Origin: Porpolomopsis calyptriformis
Taxonomy: Eukaryota; Basidiomycota; Agaricomycetes; Agaricales; Hygrophoraceae
Assembly: GCA_951640195.1 (NCBI GenBank)
Contig: OX621164.1
Coordinates: forward strand, 911,098-975,097
Length of the DNA: 64,000 nucleotides
Reading direction: 5' to 3'
How positions within the stretch are numbered: position 1 is the stretch's first letter; each line of letters begins with the position of its first letter. This document shows, piece by piece, positions 35,646 through 47,161 of this stretch. The notes beneath the pieces are model-generated. The model was not told the DNA's origin and made no database searches. It saw nothing but the letters and a program-made list of their open reading frames with translations. The translations under genes and the position numbers were made by a program.

Positions 35646-38600
35646 TCACCTCGATCCCGGCTGCAAGGCAGCCGGCGGCTCGCGCAGAGCCGCTGCATCA
35701 GGGCCCGCCCGTCTATCATTCCTTCTCGTCAAACTAGATCCAGGGCCCGCTGCCGACGACGACGCCATCGGTTGTCTTTCCTGACTCGGCAATCGCACAT
35801 GGCGGGTATTCGCCGCTAATGCTGGCTCCACATAGATCGGAATCGGATTGCGACGCTTCTGACTACAGCACCGCCTCAATGCTAGAAAAAAAAAAAAAAA
35901 AAAACCTCATCTCAATCACAAAGCAAACGGGCATGAATTCCCCGACGAAAACGCACCTCCGACAACCGCCCAGAGCACGACGATTAACAGGATGCCGGCA
36001 ACAATCGACACAGGAATGGCTATTTGGAGGTTTTGGGTGTACCACGCCTTGAGATCCGTCAGTCAGTAATCAATCTGGGGGGAAACTAAACAAACCTTTG
36101 CTGTGTCGAGCAAGCTACCAGGTTTGCATGACCCCCCAACGCAAGTTCCTCCATAGCCTATATAATCCCGTCAGGCATGATATAAAGTTACCATGAGAGG
36201 ACGTACCGCACGGAGAGCCATCGACGAGCAAACTCTGAAGTTGCACACACTGGTTACTCTGTGTCGGATCCTGACAAGACACTTGGCAGGACTGCTGATT
36301 TTGGTTGGGACAAGCTTGGCTGAGATTCAAGGAGGCACCGGCCGCCTGACATTGCTCTGCAACAAATTGATAGGTTCAAAGCTCTCAAAAACCTGTTTCA
36401 CTTACTGGACAGTGAAGTACATTGGCCACTCGCACAAGCCAAGCCATTGGCTCCACAACTTCGCCCTGTGTCATTATTTCTCATTCAACATACCTACCAC
36501 GGGACCCCCAAAAAAATCAAGACTCACCGTTGCTGGCGAACAGATCAGGCGGACACGTCGACGAGTTGCCCGTACACGACTCAGCGGTATCACACAATGT
36601 GTCCTGTGAGGGCCGACAAACCTGTGTGGAGGGCGAGAAAGTACATTGTTGGGTGCAGCACGGGCTGCTGTCTGGATCGCACACGGCTCCAGGAAGGAAT
36701 TTACACGTCTTGGGATTACAACAGGGCGAGTTGATGCCCTGACCGGGATCGCAGTCTTCGCCCGTTTCAACGATACCGTTTCCACACATTTGCAGAGTGA
36801 TGAACTGGCGGTTCGGGTCTGGATCGAGTAAACATGTGGTGTTGGTTTTCGCTGCCGATGATCCTTGCATGAGTGAACCTGGATTGGAGAGGGAAAGGCC
36901 ATCGCCGTTAGCTTAAGGATAACAACGACCGCGTGGAACGCACAGATATTCCCAAGACTACACGGGGAAAAATTCATTTCACCCGATTCCGCGATAGGAC
37001 TCATGAGGAACTGAGAGTTTGCGCTGCATGAGGTGGCCGAGAGGGGACAACAAGCTGCACTAGAATTGCATCCGTCCGCACACTGGAGCAAAAAGGCACG
37101 ATAGGTGCAAGGTTCTTTCGAACAAATAGGGGTACTTACATCGTGCTAGTAACAAATCAGCCAGAAGTCACAACAAGGGAAAAATGAGGAAATCTCACGA
37201 TGGCACCAAAGTTATGGCCGATCTCATGAGATATGACCTGCCACTCTACACGTCCAGCAGTGGACACGGCCGTTCCGGACACAACTGACGGGGAGTTTCC
37301 GGACGAGGTCTGCTGGCACCTAAGGTTCGTGTAAGCCATAGGGGGTATCGCAAAGACTAAATCTGAGATTACAATGTTGAGAGCCATGCGATGCCCACTT
37401 CGGTACCGGTCGGACAACCACTCATGAGATGCCATAATCCGACTTGATCATCACCTTTACTCCCTCTCCACTGTGAGAACAGAGAGAGACGGTCGTTGAG
37501 ATCGGTGTTGCAGTCGACGTTCCAGGGTAAGGTAGGGTCAGGAGAACCCGGGCATCTGTTGTCGTCGTTGAGAAAATTGAAAGTAGAAAGAGGAGGAGGG
37601 TAGGTACGTTGCGTTTTGTACTAGAAGCTCTATTATCCCGAGACTAACATTGAAAGTGCTCTGGGAAGGAATGAGTACAAAGATGATTGAGCGGAGAGAA
37701 GAGATACTTTGTATAGGGCGCTGGCGGTATTCCAATTAGTGAGGATCTGAGTGGTAGCATTCTGTTGGGATCCGTATTGGGTTGTGTATTGACAATCAGC
37801 GGCGACACCCATGTAGAGCTGAAAGCAATTGAGCCAACAGGGTCATCGAACGAGAGAGAGGAATCATACCACTTTCTGATTCGCTGGACACCCCACGTTA
37901 CTACCGATAGAATCTACAAAGCTGGAAAAGGAACAAGGTTGGAAAGGAAGCGAGCCAAGACCGTTTACTCACTTGGACCCAGAACCGCTCCCAGCAATAT
38001 CGTCCCTCCTCTCAAACGGACTGAAGAGGCCGAAAGGGTCAAGGGAGGGAGGTGGCGGTTTTCGCAGAGCCGGGTTCAGAAACGGATCGGTGTTGTACCG
38101 GAGGGAGTCATGACCACACATCTTCGGGCGGGGGGGGGGGAAGAAGGAAGAGTCCAAGGGGAGGCCAGCTCTGCGGGCAGCCTCCTGCTCCTCAAGGGGA
38201 CTCATCACGTCCGAGTCCCGCCATATGACGAGGCCGGAATCGAGATCGTCGGCGAGGGTGATGGGGGGATCGAGGGGGTGCTTGTGTCGGAGGTAGTTGT
38301 CCTTGGTGACGACGTTGTAGGTGATGCCGTTGGCGGTGAAGGCGCCTTCGAAGACGGGTGCGGCCCCGGCGTGTTCGTCGCCTTGGTGGTGCATGACGAT
38401 CCTGGCCCAGCCGAGCTCGGAGTGGGGCCGTGCGGGACGGGCGAGGACGCGGGCGATGTCCTCCTGCAGGCGGGTGGAGGAATGGGCGGGATGGATGACC
38501 TCGCCCCAGTAGGCCTTGACGGAGCCGCGGAGGAGAGGGAGGGAGTGGGATAGGCGGGAGGGGCCGGCGGGGGTGGGGGTGTGGTAGAAGTGGATGCGGG

Positions 38601-38905
38601 CATCGGGGTGGATGAGGTCGTGGTTGGGGCGGAGATGGAGATGGAAGGTGTGGTCGAAGGCGACGAGGGTGAGTCTAAATGAGTCGTCATATTGAAGCGT
38701 GGACGAGGGTGTGGATTTGTATGGGGTCGATGGCGGTCGTGGAAGGATTTCAAGGGAGAGGGTGGAGGGATGGACGAGTGTTCTGAGTGGGCGTGGTGCG
38801 ATGCTGCGAGCTGGAGGAAAGGTTGGGAGTGAGGTATGAAGACGAATGAAAGCACAGACCGAAGGCTATCTCAGATAATACGAGGAGGAGGAGAAATGAT
38901 CGCAT
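35646..38905 (-). CDS. Fungal ADAM metalloprotease with disintegrin domain and membrane anchor
   Basis: Membrane-bound zinc endopeptidase of the adamalysin family. ATG 38905 opens a signal peptide MRSFLLLLVLSEIAF. A prodomain follows with a candidate cysteine switch, RPKMCGHDSLRYN. The catalytic domain contains GRVEWQVISHEIGHNFGA joined across an intron to IHDC, giving HExxHxxGxxHD. The Met-turn is probably FLMSPIA. The disintegrin-like domain is Cys-rich: CGNGIVETGEDCDPGQGINS, CCNPKTCKFLPGAVC, CCTQQCTFSPSTQVC and CDTAESCTGNSSTC. A further Cys-rich segment is followed by the TM helix IAIPVSIVAGILLIVVLWAV and a basic tail ending EPPAALQPGSR. About ten introns. Substrates are unknown in fungi. 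Confidence 0.92.
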
Positions 38906-39140
38906 GATGAGAGGTACATACATCCGCCTGTAAATGGGGTGAGTTGGAAGGAAAGAAGGAAGGAAGGAGGTAAACCTGCGGAATAATGAGGAGGAGAAGA
39001 AAGGAATGGCCTGTGCTAGCCAGTTGATGGTAGCGCGATGGATGGTGATGGTACGTAATCAAGACAGGGGCTTATGACGGAACGGAACGGTATATATTCA
39101 ACAAGGTACTAAAACACCTTCCAGGGTGGATAAATAATAA

Positions 39141-40088
39141 CTAGTGGGTCACGGTGAACTGGAAGGGGGGAAGGGGGGAAGGGGGGAAGGTGAGTGGAGT
39201 GAAGAAAGAAATGGCGAGGTCGCTTACGTAGACTGCGTCGTCGAGTGTACCACGTTGAGCGACAGGGACGAGCAAGGGCTGGTGGTTTGCAGCAGTGTTG
39301 ATGGTCGCGATCCTGTACTGGCCAGCGGGGAGCCCTCCAGTGACGGGGGTGGAAAGCACGCCGTTTAAAGCGGGGGCATTCAGACCTTTGAAAAGGACAA
39401 AGCTGTTGGGGTCCTGGGGTGTGGGGTCGTCAACGCTGATCTGTTGAATGACGATGTGGGAGTGACCCTTGATCTCGCCGGCCTTGTTCACCCCCTGGGG
39501 TGCAGCATAGTAGGCGCTTGCTGGGTTGGCGAAATGACCGGTCTCCAAGTTTCGGACGGCGATTGAGATAGTAAAGTTCGTGTTCGCGCGGATTTTCCCG
39601 CCGCTTTTTGGGAAAATAAGTTTGGCCGAGGGCATATTCGCCGCGGAGGGGATAACGCCCATCGGGGCGGGGTTGCAAGAGCCGGTCTTGATTTGTAAGC
39701 CGTTCGTGATCGGGAGGTTGGGAACGGTAGCGCAAAAGTTGATAAAGTTGTTGCCGGACGTAAGAGAAGGTTCCTGCCCGAGTGCGGGGGTGGACTGGCC
39801 ATCCTTCAAGAAATTGGTAGCGATCACGCTCTTGAGAAGGGTGAGGGACTTCTGGGGGTCTTTGTTGTTGGGGGTGTTGGTGACGGAAGCGGAGGGGGGG
39901 GAAGCGGAGGCGGTGGACGTGTGTACGGTGGACGTGTGTGCGGACGTGTGTACGGACGTGTGTACGGACGTATGTGCGGTGGTCGTATTGAGAGGATGAG
40001 CAAGAGAATGATGAGAGCCGATATTCTCTGCCCTGAGAGAGAGTGCAGAGACGACGGTTGCGAGCGAAAGAAGGGCGAGAGACTTCAT
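39141..40088 (-). CDS. Secreted protein of unknown function with THS-type repeats
   Basis: I do not recognise a characterised family, although the body resembles widespread fungal secreted proteins of unknown role. ATG 40088 gives signal peptide MKSLALLSLATVVSALSLRA; the longer open frame begins with TTG and was not used. Residues about 37-62 are tandem repeats of T-S-V/A-H units (HTSVHTSVHTSAHTST), encoded by roughly 12-nt DNA repeats. The conserved-looking body contains GNNFINFCATVPNLPITNG, GSCNPAPMGVIPSAANMPS and GEIKGHSHIVIQQI. A terminal intron with donor GTAAGC probably joins LDDAVY to FTVTH and the stop. That intron contains the GGGGGGAA tandem repeat at 39160-39187. Confidence 0.75.
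   Translation of the reverse strand: MKSLALLSLATVVSALSLRAENIGSHHSLAHPLNTTTAHTSVHTSVHTSAHTSTVHTSTASASPPSASVTNTPNNKDPQKSLTLLKSVIATNFLKDGQSTPALGQEPSLTSGNNFINFCATVPNLPITNGLQIKTGSCNPAPMGVIPSAANMPSAKLIFPKSGGKIRANTNFTISIAVRNLETGHFANPASAYYAAPQGVNKAGEIKGHSHIVIQQISVDDPTPQDPNSFVLFKGLNAPALNGVLSTPVTGGLPAGQYRIATINTAANHQPLLVPVAQRGTLDDAVYVSDLAISFFTPLTFPPSPLPPFQFTVTH
39160..39188 (+). repeat. GGAAGGGG tandem repeat
   Basis: About three units of GGGGGGAA on the plus strand, inside the proposed last intron of the secreted-protein gene. On the coding (minus) strand this is a pyrimidine-rich run just upstream of the 3' splice site. Confidence 0.75.
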
Positions 40089-40205
40089 CTTAAGGAGTGA
40101 CAACGAAAGGAATGGGAAGAGAATGAAATGCTGAAATGCTAATGAGCGTTTAAGTAATAAATAGTCACATGACTTAACGATTCCAAATGGGGAAATAAAT
40201 TCCCA

Positions 40206-40910
40206 TCACCAAGACAACGACGATGACGACGACGGCGACGGCGACGACATTAATTTGCCTTTGAGCTTGCACATGAATGTCGCTAGCACGTCCACTTCCT
40301 CTATCCGGCGCCACTCCTCTGATCTGAAATGTTTTTCAGCAATTCCAGCAAGAACACGGTGTGCCTCAGCCACGTCGAGGAGGATCGGCGTGCGGCCCTT
40401 TACGAATCGCCAGCTCTTTCGCCTGTTTTGCTCCTTTGACTCTCGTCGCGGCCTGTTCGCCGGTGTTGTTGTCAACGCCGTCGTCGGTGTGGGCGAACGG
40501 TGTCGACCGTCGGTCTCGAGCAGCATCGGTGGTGGTGGGTCTTCTGCTGTGAGCGGCGACGGGTGCACGGTAGGAACGAGGTCGAAATGCGAAAGGTATC
40601 GATAGACGACCGCCGGGGACATGTTCGCGAATTTGACCTGTTCGAGTATGAGCGTAACCGTACGAAAATATGAATATTGATATACCAATGATTCCATCCT
40701 TTCTTCCTGTCTTTCCGTCTTCCTCATACCATCCACCCGTCGACGTTTCACTCTCGGTTCTCCCTCAATCCTCTCCCCGGTCTGTCGCTTCACGCCAGCC
40801 GAGATTCCAAAATACGCCTCCTCGCTCGCCTTCTTTCGAGCCTGAGGACGCGAACGAGAGCCTGGCTGACCGTTCATTATACCCGATGAATTTGCTATAG
40901 GTGGTGCCAT
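40206..40910 (-). CDS. SAP30-like Sin3-binding protein
   Basis: Predicted subunit of a Sin3-HDAC corepressor complex. An intron between MES and VKFANMS (plus-strand region about 40638-40690) joins the basic N-terminal half ([20 protein letters not shown], a likely nuclear localisation signal) to the Sin3-binding domain. That domain reads [20 protein letters not shown], then [17 protein letters not shown], a Ser/Thr-rich linker, and [20 protein letters not shown] with [15 protein letters not shown]. This matches the SAP30 Sin3-binding domain as found in basidiomycetes. The ATG lies 60 bp from that of chorismate synthase on the other strand. The C-terminus is a run of serines. Confidence 0.82.
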   Translation of the reverse strand: MAPPIANSSGIMNGQPGSRSRPQARKKASEEAYFGISAGVKRQTGERIEGEPRVKRRRVDGMRKTERQEERMESLVYQYSYFRTVTLILEQVKFANMSPAVVYRYLSHFDLVPTVHPSPLTAEDPPPPMLLETDGRHRSPTPTTALTTTPANRPRRESKEQNRRKSWRFVKGRTPILLDVAEAHRVLAGIAEKHFRSEEWRRIEEVDVLATFMCKLKGKLMSSPSPSSSSSLSW

Positions 40911-40970
40911 GAGTGCAGGACGGAAGAGCGATGAGCTTACCGTAATCAGTCAAATCCTCTTTCGTTGCCA
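40911..40970. promoter_or_regulatory. Very short divergent promoter (SAP30-like / chorismate synthase)
   Basis: Only 60 bp separate the two initiator codons, so the promoter elements and both 5' UTRs must overlap or extend into the coding sequences. No TATA box is visible. Confidence 0.6.
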
Positions 40971-42423
40971 ATGTCAACATACGGCACCCTTTTCAGGGTC
41001 ACTACCTACGGTGAAAGCCATTGCCCCTCCGTCGGCGCCATCATCGACGGCTGCCCCCCTGTGCGTACTTTCTCATCCTCCTCTCCTTCCTTCCCCCTTA
41101 CACAACCCCCTAGGGCTTGCAACTCACCCCACAGGACATACAGCTCCAGCTGACCCGCAGGCGCCCTGGCCAGAGCAGCCTCACCACTGCCGTACGTTCC
41201 CAACATTCACCCCTCTCGCTCTCTTCACCCCCCCCCCGCAGAGAGACGAAAAGGACGTCGTGCACCTCCAATCCGGTCTCGAACACGGCGTCACACTCGG
41301 CACACCCATCGCCCTCCTTGTAAAAAACGAAGACCAGCGTCCGAAGGACTACTCGGAGACCGACCTCTACCCCCGTCCGAGCCACGCCGACTATACTTAC
41401 CTGCAAAAGTATGCCATCAAGGCGAGCAGCGGTGGTGGCCGCAGCAGTGCCCGCGAAACCATCGGTATGTACCACCCTCGCTTTCGATCACCTTACCACC
41501 ATCACCACTCCAAGGTCGCGTCGCGGCGGGTGCCATTGCAGAAAAGTACTTAAAAACAGCGTACGGGATCGAAATCGTCGCCTTCGTGTCTTCCGTAGGA
41601 CAAATCCATCTCCCATCCACCGACCAACAGGACATTCTCTCAGACCAATTTCGCACACTACTCTCGACCATCACCCGAGACGAGGTGGACAAGCATCCCA
41701 CTCGGTGTCCTCACCCCGAAACCGCCGAAAAGATCACTCAGGTTTGTCACACCCTCCGACCACTCAGACTTCCCTTATCTACTTCCAGCGCATCATCCGT
41801 GCCAAAGAATCCCAGGACTCGATCGGCGGCAAAATCACCTGCGTGCTACGCAACATACCCCCCGGTCTTGGCGAGCCCGTCTTTGACAAGTTTGAAGCCA
41901 ACCTCGCGCACGCCATGCTCTCCATCCCCGCCACCAAGGCCTTTGAAATCGGATCTGGGTTCCGCGGCACAGAGGTACCGGGAAGCACGCACAACGACCC
42001 CTTCGTCGGACGCGCGGACGGTTCGCTCGGTACGACAACGAACTGGAGCGGCGGCGTGCAGGGTGGGATCACCAATGGGGAACATGTCTATTTCAGGTGC
42101 GGGTCTCTTACCTCCAACCGATTTCCTCCTTTCAACCGTTCAACTCCAGGGTCGGCTTCAAATCCCCCGCGACCATTTCGCTAGCACAGCAGACGGCTCA
42201 GTATGACGGTAAAATGGGCACATTGGCCGCCCGGGGACGACACGATCCGTGTGTCGTGCCTCGGGCGGTGCCTATTGTGGAGGCCATGGCCAGTATCGTC
42301 CTCATGGATCTCTTGCTCATCCAAAACTCGCGTCGGGCAGCGACTGCGCTTTTACCCCCTGTCAAGACGCTGCCTTCGACGATGGTCATGCCCCCGACGC
42401 GGGAAGTGGCACGAGAAACATAG
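40971..42423 (+). CDS. ARO2: Chorismate synthase
   Basis: Last step of the shikimate pathway: EPSP to chorismate with reduced FMN. Exons: 40971-41060, 41114-41191, 41242-41464, 41515-41741, 41789-42096, 42150-42423; all phases fit. Signatures: [20 protein letters not shown] (family N-terminus), [104 protein letters not shown] and [20 protein letters not shown]. An in-frame-looking longer start at 40909 belongs to a different frame and was rejected. The fungal monofunctional/bifunctional enzyme carries its own flavin reductase activity in yeast and Neurospora; no added reductase domain is seen here. Confidence 0.97.
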
Positions 42424-42558
42424 ATTAAATCGTAGAGGATACAGCGTTGTACGGGGTATTACAAGTGGTCATACATCATATGCATCATCACAGCATCGAC
42501 AGCAAATGATAGGTTCCAACTGCCACCACCACCACTATTGACAAAAGCCAAAGTTAGC

Positions 42559-43134
42559 TTATCGACGACGAGGACGAGGACGAGGACGTACATGAACATT
42601 CAGCAGCCGTCCAGGCCACGTCCCGAAACAAGCATCCACCTCTCTCGCTAATCGTAACCTCTCATCTGCATCCAGCGCGTCCTCGCACGGCAGGTCTTGG
42701 GCGTATATGACTGAACGCACCGAGGAGGGCACGAGCGGTGTGCGCTCACTGGCCGCGGCCCCATGCTGCTTCCGCTCCCACGCAAAGAGGCTCACGCGCC
42801 GGCCGAGCGGGCCCCACAGTGGGTTGGACCCGCCCACGCCGCCGTCTGTCTCGGGCGAGCGGAGGGGGGCGGAGATCGAGGACGAGGGCGAGCCTGAGCG
42901 GGAGGAGGAGGTCGGGCTCGACTGGCTCGACGGGGGGGCCTTTCTGCGGTAGTAGCGGCGTATCCCCGAGGCGATGCGCACGCGCGGGAGGAAGCGAACA
43001 TGGCGGGGGGCGGTATCGGCGGGTGTGGTGGTGTCCTGGGTGGGTATCGGCGGGTCGTCCGTGGGAGGTGCTGCGCTGTGAGAAGATGTCGAGGGGTGCC
43101 CGTCGTCGTCTGTGTCGACACGGGAATGTTTCAT
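42559..43134 (-). CDS. Uncharacterised basic, Ser/Pro-rich protein
   Basis: I do not recognise the family. The reading frame is open for 191 codons from ATG 43134 (MKHSRVDTDDDGHPSTSSHS). It has a disordered N-terminal third, a basic patch RHVRFLPRVRIASGIRRYYR, a Ser-rich linker, and an ordered-looking C-terminal block with LWGPLGRRVSLFAWERKQHG, ERTPLVPSSVRSVIY and DADERLRLAREVDACFGTWP. The last residues (HVRPRPRPRRR) come from a CGTCCT-type repeat preceded by a possible GTACGT donor, so the true C-terminus may lie in a further exon. Coding status rests on the long GC-rich open frame and its position opposite the F-box gene. Confidence 0.55.
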   Translation of the reverse strand: MKHSRVDTDDDGHPSTSSHSAAPPTDDPPIPTQDTTTPADTAPRHVRFLPRVRIASGIRRYYRRKAPPSSQSSPTSSSRSGSPSSSISAPLRSPETDGGVGGSNPLWGPLGRRVSLFAWERKQHGAAASERTPLVPSSVRSVIYAQDLPCEDALDADERLRLAREVDACFGTWPGRLLNVHVRPRPRPRRR

Positions 43135-43240
43135 AGTCTCTAAATGTGTCTCTGCAAGCTGTGCTCGTCGTCGTCGTCGTCGTCGTCGACGTGGTCGGCC
43201 ACCCGATCACGGGACTTTCAGACGACGACTGACGACGACG

Positions 43241-44930
43241 ATGAAAGTTTGGTCGTTCCTGCGCGATACGTTCTCCTCACGGCGTCGCGCAAAGCCGACC
43301 ATCGCAGGACTCGCTCACTGGTCAGGTACGTGTCTTTTGCCCTCGCTCGCGAACCGTTTCGTCAACGTTCCACAGTGCCAGACCGTCGCATCGCTGACAG
43401 GTCTCTGCCACCGATCCCGTACGATATCTACCTCGCCATCTTCGACCACATACAGCAGTGCGAGGATGGAGATGAGCAGAATTATCGATCACATCTCGCC
43501 AATCTCTCTCTCGTTTGTAGACTCTTCAACGCCGTCTTTGTCCCCCGTCTGTTCGATTCCATACGAATCTTTCAAGATCTGGGCAAGGGCAAGGAAGGAA
43601 GAGGTCTCTCATTCTACAAAGCTCTCCTCAACGATCGTGAACCCGTTCGTTCGCTCAGACTCTACGTCAGAACGTGCTCCTTCGGATTCATGGACACCAA
43701 GCTTTCCCAACGGCCAGCACAGGCCATCGCCCGACTGGTCAATCTTCGATCGCTCTCATTATCCAACCTCGTCCTCACCACGACTCTATTCGAAGCCGCA
43801 AGCGTGCTAAGCCACCTCACCTCTCTCTCTATCACCCACAGCCAGCTTGCGCCTGATATCGATATCCCCCGGGACGCGGCTGTCCAATTAAAGACGTTTA
43901 TCTTCATTAATACCTACCCTACCCCAGAATTTGCCGAAAGTCTTGCACGCTTCATCGATTCTTCCTCCCTACGCGTGCTCAGCACCAGCTGTGTCGATTT
44001 TCTCCGCGCCTTCATCAACCAGCCAGTCAAATCTAGTCTCGAAGAGCTCACGTTCCCACTAACCGTTGAGATTGTCCCCGATCTTGTCGGATTCCTCAAC
44101 CGAACGAGCTCCATCACTACCCTTTCATTTCCGGTCTATTCTGGGCACAAGCCAACAGAGTTTCAAGGCCTCTTGCCCTCGTCCCTACCTCGGTTGCAAT
44201 CTCTCCATTGTCCATCCTGTCTCGTGGCCGTCTTCGTACCCGGCCGACCCGTCAAACGAATCGACCTCAATGCTCCCACTTACGCGGGCACCAATCTTGA
44301 AGAGACTAGCCTCGGTGACAGAGTTCGCTTGTTTTCTATATTGCAACGGTCGACCGCCGCGATTGAGATGTTACACGTACCGGTCGACACGTACTTTGTC
44401 GCCTCATTTGGTGACCATTTCCCTCGATTGCGGACATTGTATCTAGAGTGCCCAGCTCAGCGCAAACAATCAGACGTGCGTGAATCGCCCCCCCTCCTGA
44501 CAGATGTTACTTCTCTCACTTGCATTCACAGTTTACGCAAACAATCGATACATTGTGTCAACGGTGGACCGAAACACCGCCGCTGATCGAACTTCGGATC
44601 AAATCTCGTCATTGCTGGTCATCCTGGATGTTCAACCTCGAGATGCAACACCACTTAATCGAATCGTCCGTCGCCGTAGCCTTCCCCACCGTCAGACAAG
44701 TCGTCTTCACCGAGTCTGTCGAATGGAGGAAGGACCGGCACCACTGGCGACCCGTCATCCCTCGCGTGGCACGACTCATGCTCAAGTCCAGATTGCAGCT
44801 CAGCAGTTTCCCGTTCGTCAAGGACTATAATGGCTGTCTAGCCTCGTTATTCCAACCGGGCGAATTGAATAATGGTATGCGCCAAATTCTTGGCCTGCCT
44901 CTGCACTCCTCGCAGTGTATATCCTTCTAA
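43241..44930 (+). CDS. F-box-like protein
   Basis: Likely substrate adaptor of an SCF ubiquitin ligase, a family heavily expanded in agaricomycetes. ATG 43241 gives MKVWSFLRDTFSSRRRAKPT and, after an intron at about 43320-43400, joins to SLPPIPYDIYLAIFDHIQQC followed by NLSLVCRLFNAVFVPRLFDS, which is the F-box. A long region with regular leucines follows (LVNLRSLSLSNLVLTTTLFE, ASVLSHLTSLSITHSQLA), suggestive of degenerate leucine-rich repeats. A further intron near 44476-44537 leads to the last exon (FTQTIDTLCQRWTETPPLIE, ending around 44930). An in-frame ATG at 43144 would put the start 9 bp from the divergent gene, so 43241 is preferred. Confidence 0.75.
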
Positions 44931-45867
44931 GCTTGATTTATTCACCCGTCATATGTTGATATTCATTCACGCTTTAACCCATCTCGCTTTCGAAAAAAGT
45001 TATGCTGTCCGCACGGACCTTCGGCATTCATTACCACCATATGCTGTTTTAGAAAAAGTTTGTCTAATAACGAATCCCCTGCATATATAATATGATTAGC
45101 TGCTTCGTGAGATGTTGTTTTCGGCGAGGTTTTCCATCCCAACCGGTAGTAGGCTTGTGGACGTGGATGTCTTCCCGCTGCTTAATTACGTCCCTCGTTC
45201 CGTAGAACGCGAGAACACCCGGAGATATCAATTCGCAGCGTTGTGGGTTCACAATGCCATCGCGATATCCACATCCTCGGACCATAAACGCGTGAAATTT
45301 CATTCCGGGAAGATTGAAGGCTGGTCCGTGGACTATCACCTGGTAGGGTCATTCAGGAAGGGAGACATCCGTCTCCCTTCCTATAGACCGAGAACGTCAG
45401 CAGGCTTTGGTCGATGACAGACCGTCGCTCACAATATAGGTCGCCCGACTTGGGGCAGGATTTCGTGATTGAAAAAACGTGTTTAACACTTTGAATAACT
45501 CACAAGGAAGTCGATCTTGGTAACAGCCGATGGCTGGTTTGTCCCAGAAGAATGGTCTAGTTCACGTTCTTTGTTTTCGATACTTCTGTGAGCGGATGGC
45601 CACACTCTCCAGTGAGTTTTGCGACATTCAAGTCACCCTCCATGACTGTATGAAGGGCACTGTGAGAGTACTTGAAGATGGCAACTGGTTGAATCATTTG
45701 GCTCGAGTTTGTGAATTATTGTAGGTACAGTTTAGTGTTGTAACGGCTCGGTCCAGTTACGGCTTAGCCGTTGAGCCGGACCGATGTGGGACTGAGCCGG
45801 ACTGAGCCGTTGGCTGATGGTCCCTGATGGCTCATGTCCAAATCGGGACGGCTAGCCCCGGCTCAGC
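44931..45867. other. Gene-free interval before the transposon nest
   Basis: Contains only unsupported ORFs (for example 45112-45417 and 45530-45724). From 45733 the sequence becomes rich in GGCT/AGCC words and starts with TAGTGTTG, resembling a hAT terminus (see rejected items). The last 8 bp (45860-45867, GGCTCAGC) are the left target-site duplication of hAT-1. Confidence 0.5.
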
Positions 45868-47161
45868 TAGTGTTGCCGTGGTTCCGCTCAGAAGCAGCTA
45901 GCTACCGGAGCCAAGCTGTAGCGGAGCTGAGCTGAGCTGTAAATCTACTTCGTGGTTTGATATGGCTCAGCTTTCCCACAGTATTGGCTTCGAGCTGCTC
46001 GAGCTGTAGCTTTGATCCAAATCTGTCCATTAAAGCCGTGTAGTCTGCTGCAAGCAATAATGTTGTCTATCCACCTCTCTCTCTCTCAGACAAACAATAA
46101 GAACTTGGGAGTGCATCCACCTGCCAAAGGCCTCGAGGTTCCAGCATGCCCTGTAACGTGAGTATATATACATACGATGTACGTCCGAACCCGCTAAAAA
46201 ATCATGCCTCCCAGAGCGTTTGCCAACGGTTCAATGGAGTCATCTTTTCAAGCAGCTGTCCCCCCAGTCTCAGTCCCCTTAACGCCACTTAAACCAGGGC
46301 ACCGGAAACGGGGGCGACGTGATGCCCCTTCATCTGAGTATACAATCCCCACTTCGCTAACTCCAAGTCGACGCGAGAGCCGCCGCCCGAGGCAGACAAG
46401 CCCAGTTCCAGTTCCCGCCCCAACTCTCTCATATCTAGAAGTCCCCTCTTTGGTTTCATCAATACATCACGATAGTATCTTTGGAGAGCAAGCCCCCGGA
46501 AGTCAAACAACGACTCCCGCCTCTTCGCTTTCCTCTCTTCCTCTAAGGACCTCTTTTGCATCAAGCTCTTCTCACATGATTCTAGACTACCACTCATCTA
46601 CTCAATCACAGGGTCGCACAAGATCAAATTCAAGATCATCGTCTGGAAGATCGCAAGGTTCTAACCTTACCACCAATCCATACAGCAAGCATTGTCGACG
46701 ATCCTCACAGCCTGGACCCACTAGAAATAAAACTGGAAAGAAAGCCCGCGATGTCTGGTCGTTCTTTTCAGCCGAGGGGGATATTAATTTCTGCCTACTT
46801 TGCAAGTAAGCCCCCGATGTTTTACGATTGATCTACATGAAAATATTTATTGCATAAACAGACATGGAAATGAAATGGACATAAGGAAGAACGTCAAGCA
46901 TTACAGCAAAGGAACAGGGACCACAGTTCTGCGGAAGCATCTTGCTGAATCTCATATCAGTCTATGGGTTTCTGGATGCGACAAACTCAATATCTCAATC
47001 AACGCAAAGGAAGTACAGCAAGCGGTAACACATTATCGAAAGGAACAGGGCCAGGCAACTTCGGAGCCATCACCACAACTGGCACCAGTAGGCCGCAACT
47101 TCTCAAAGGAAGCATTCGTTGATGCGATTGCTGAATTCATTGTTGCCGATGATCAGGTCAG

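Noticed and set aside
37765..38553. 262-codon plus-strand ORF opposite the ADAM gene
   Set aside because: It is the antisense shadow of the GC-rich ADAM prodomain exon; the minus-strand protein has clear family motifs and this one has none.
41411..42206. Two long overlapping ORFs in other frames of the chorismate synthase locus
   Set aside because: The ARO2 exon chain explains the region with conserved motifs; the other frames only read through introns.
45112..45724. Two ORFs of 101 and 64 codons between the F-box gene and hAT-1
   Set aside because: No motif, splice context or codon evidence; one of them runs close to the repeat-like GGCT-rich zone.
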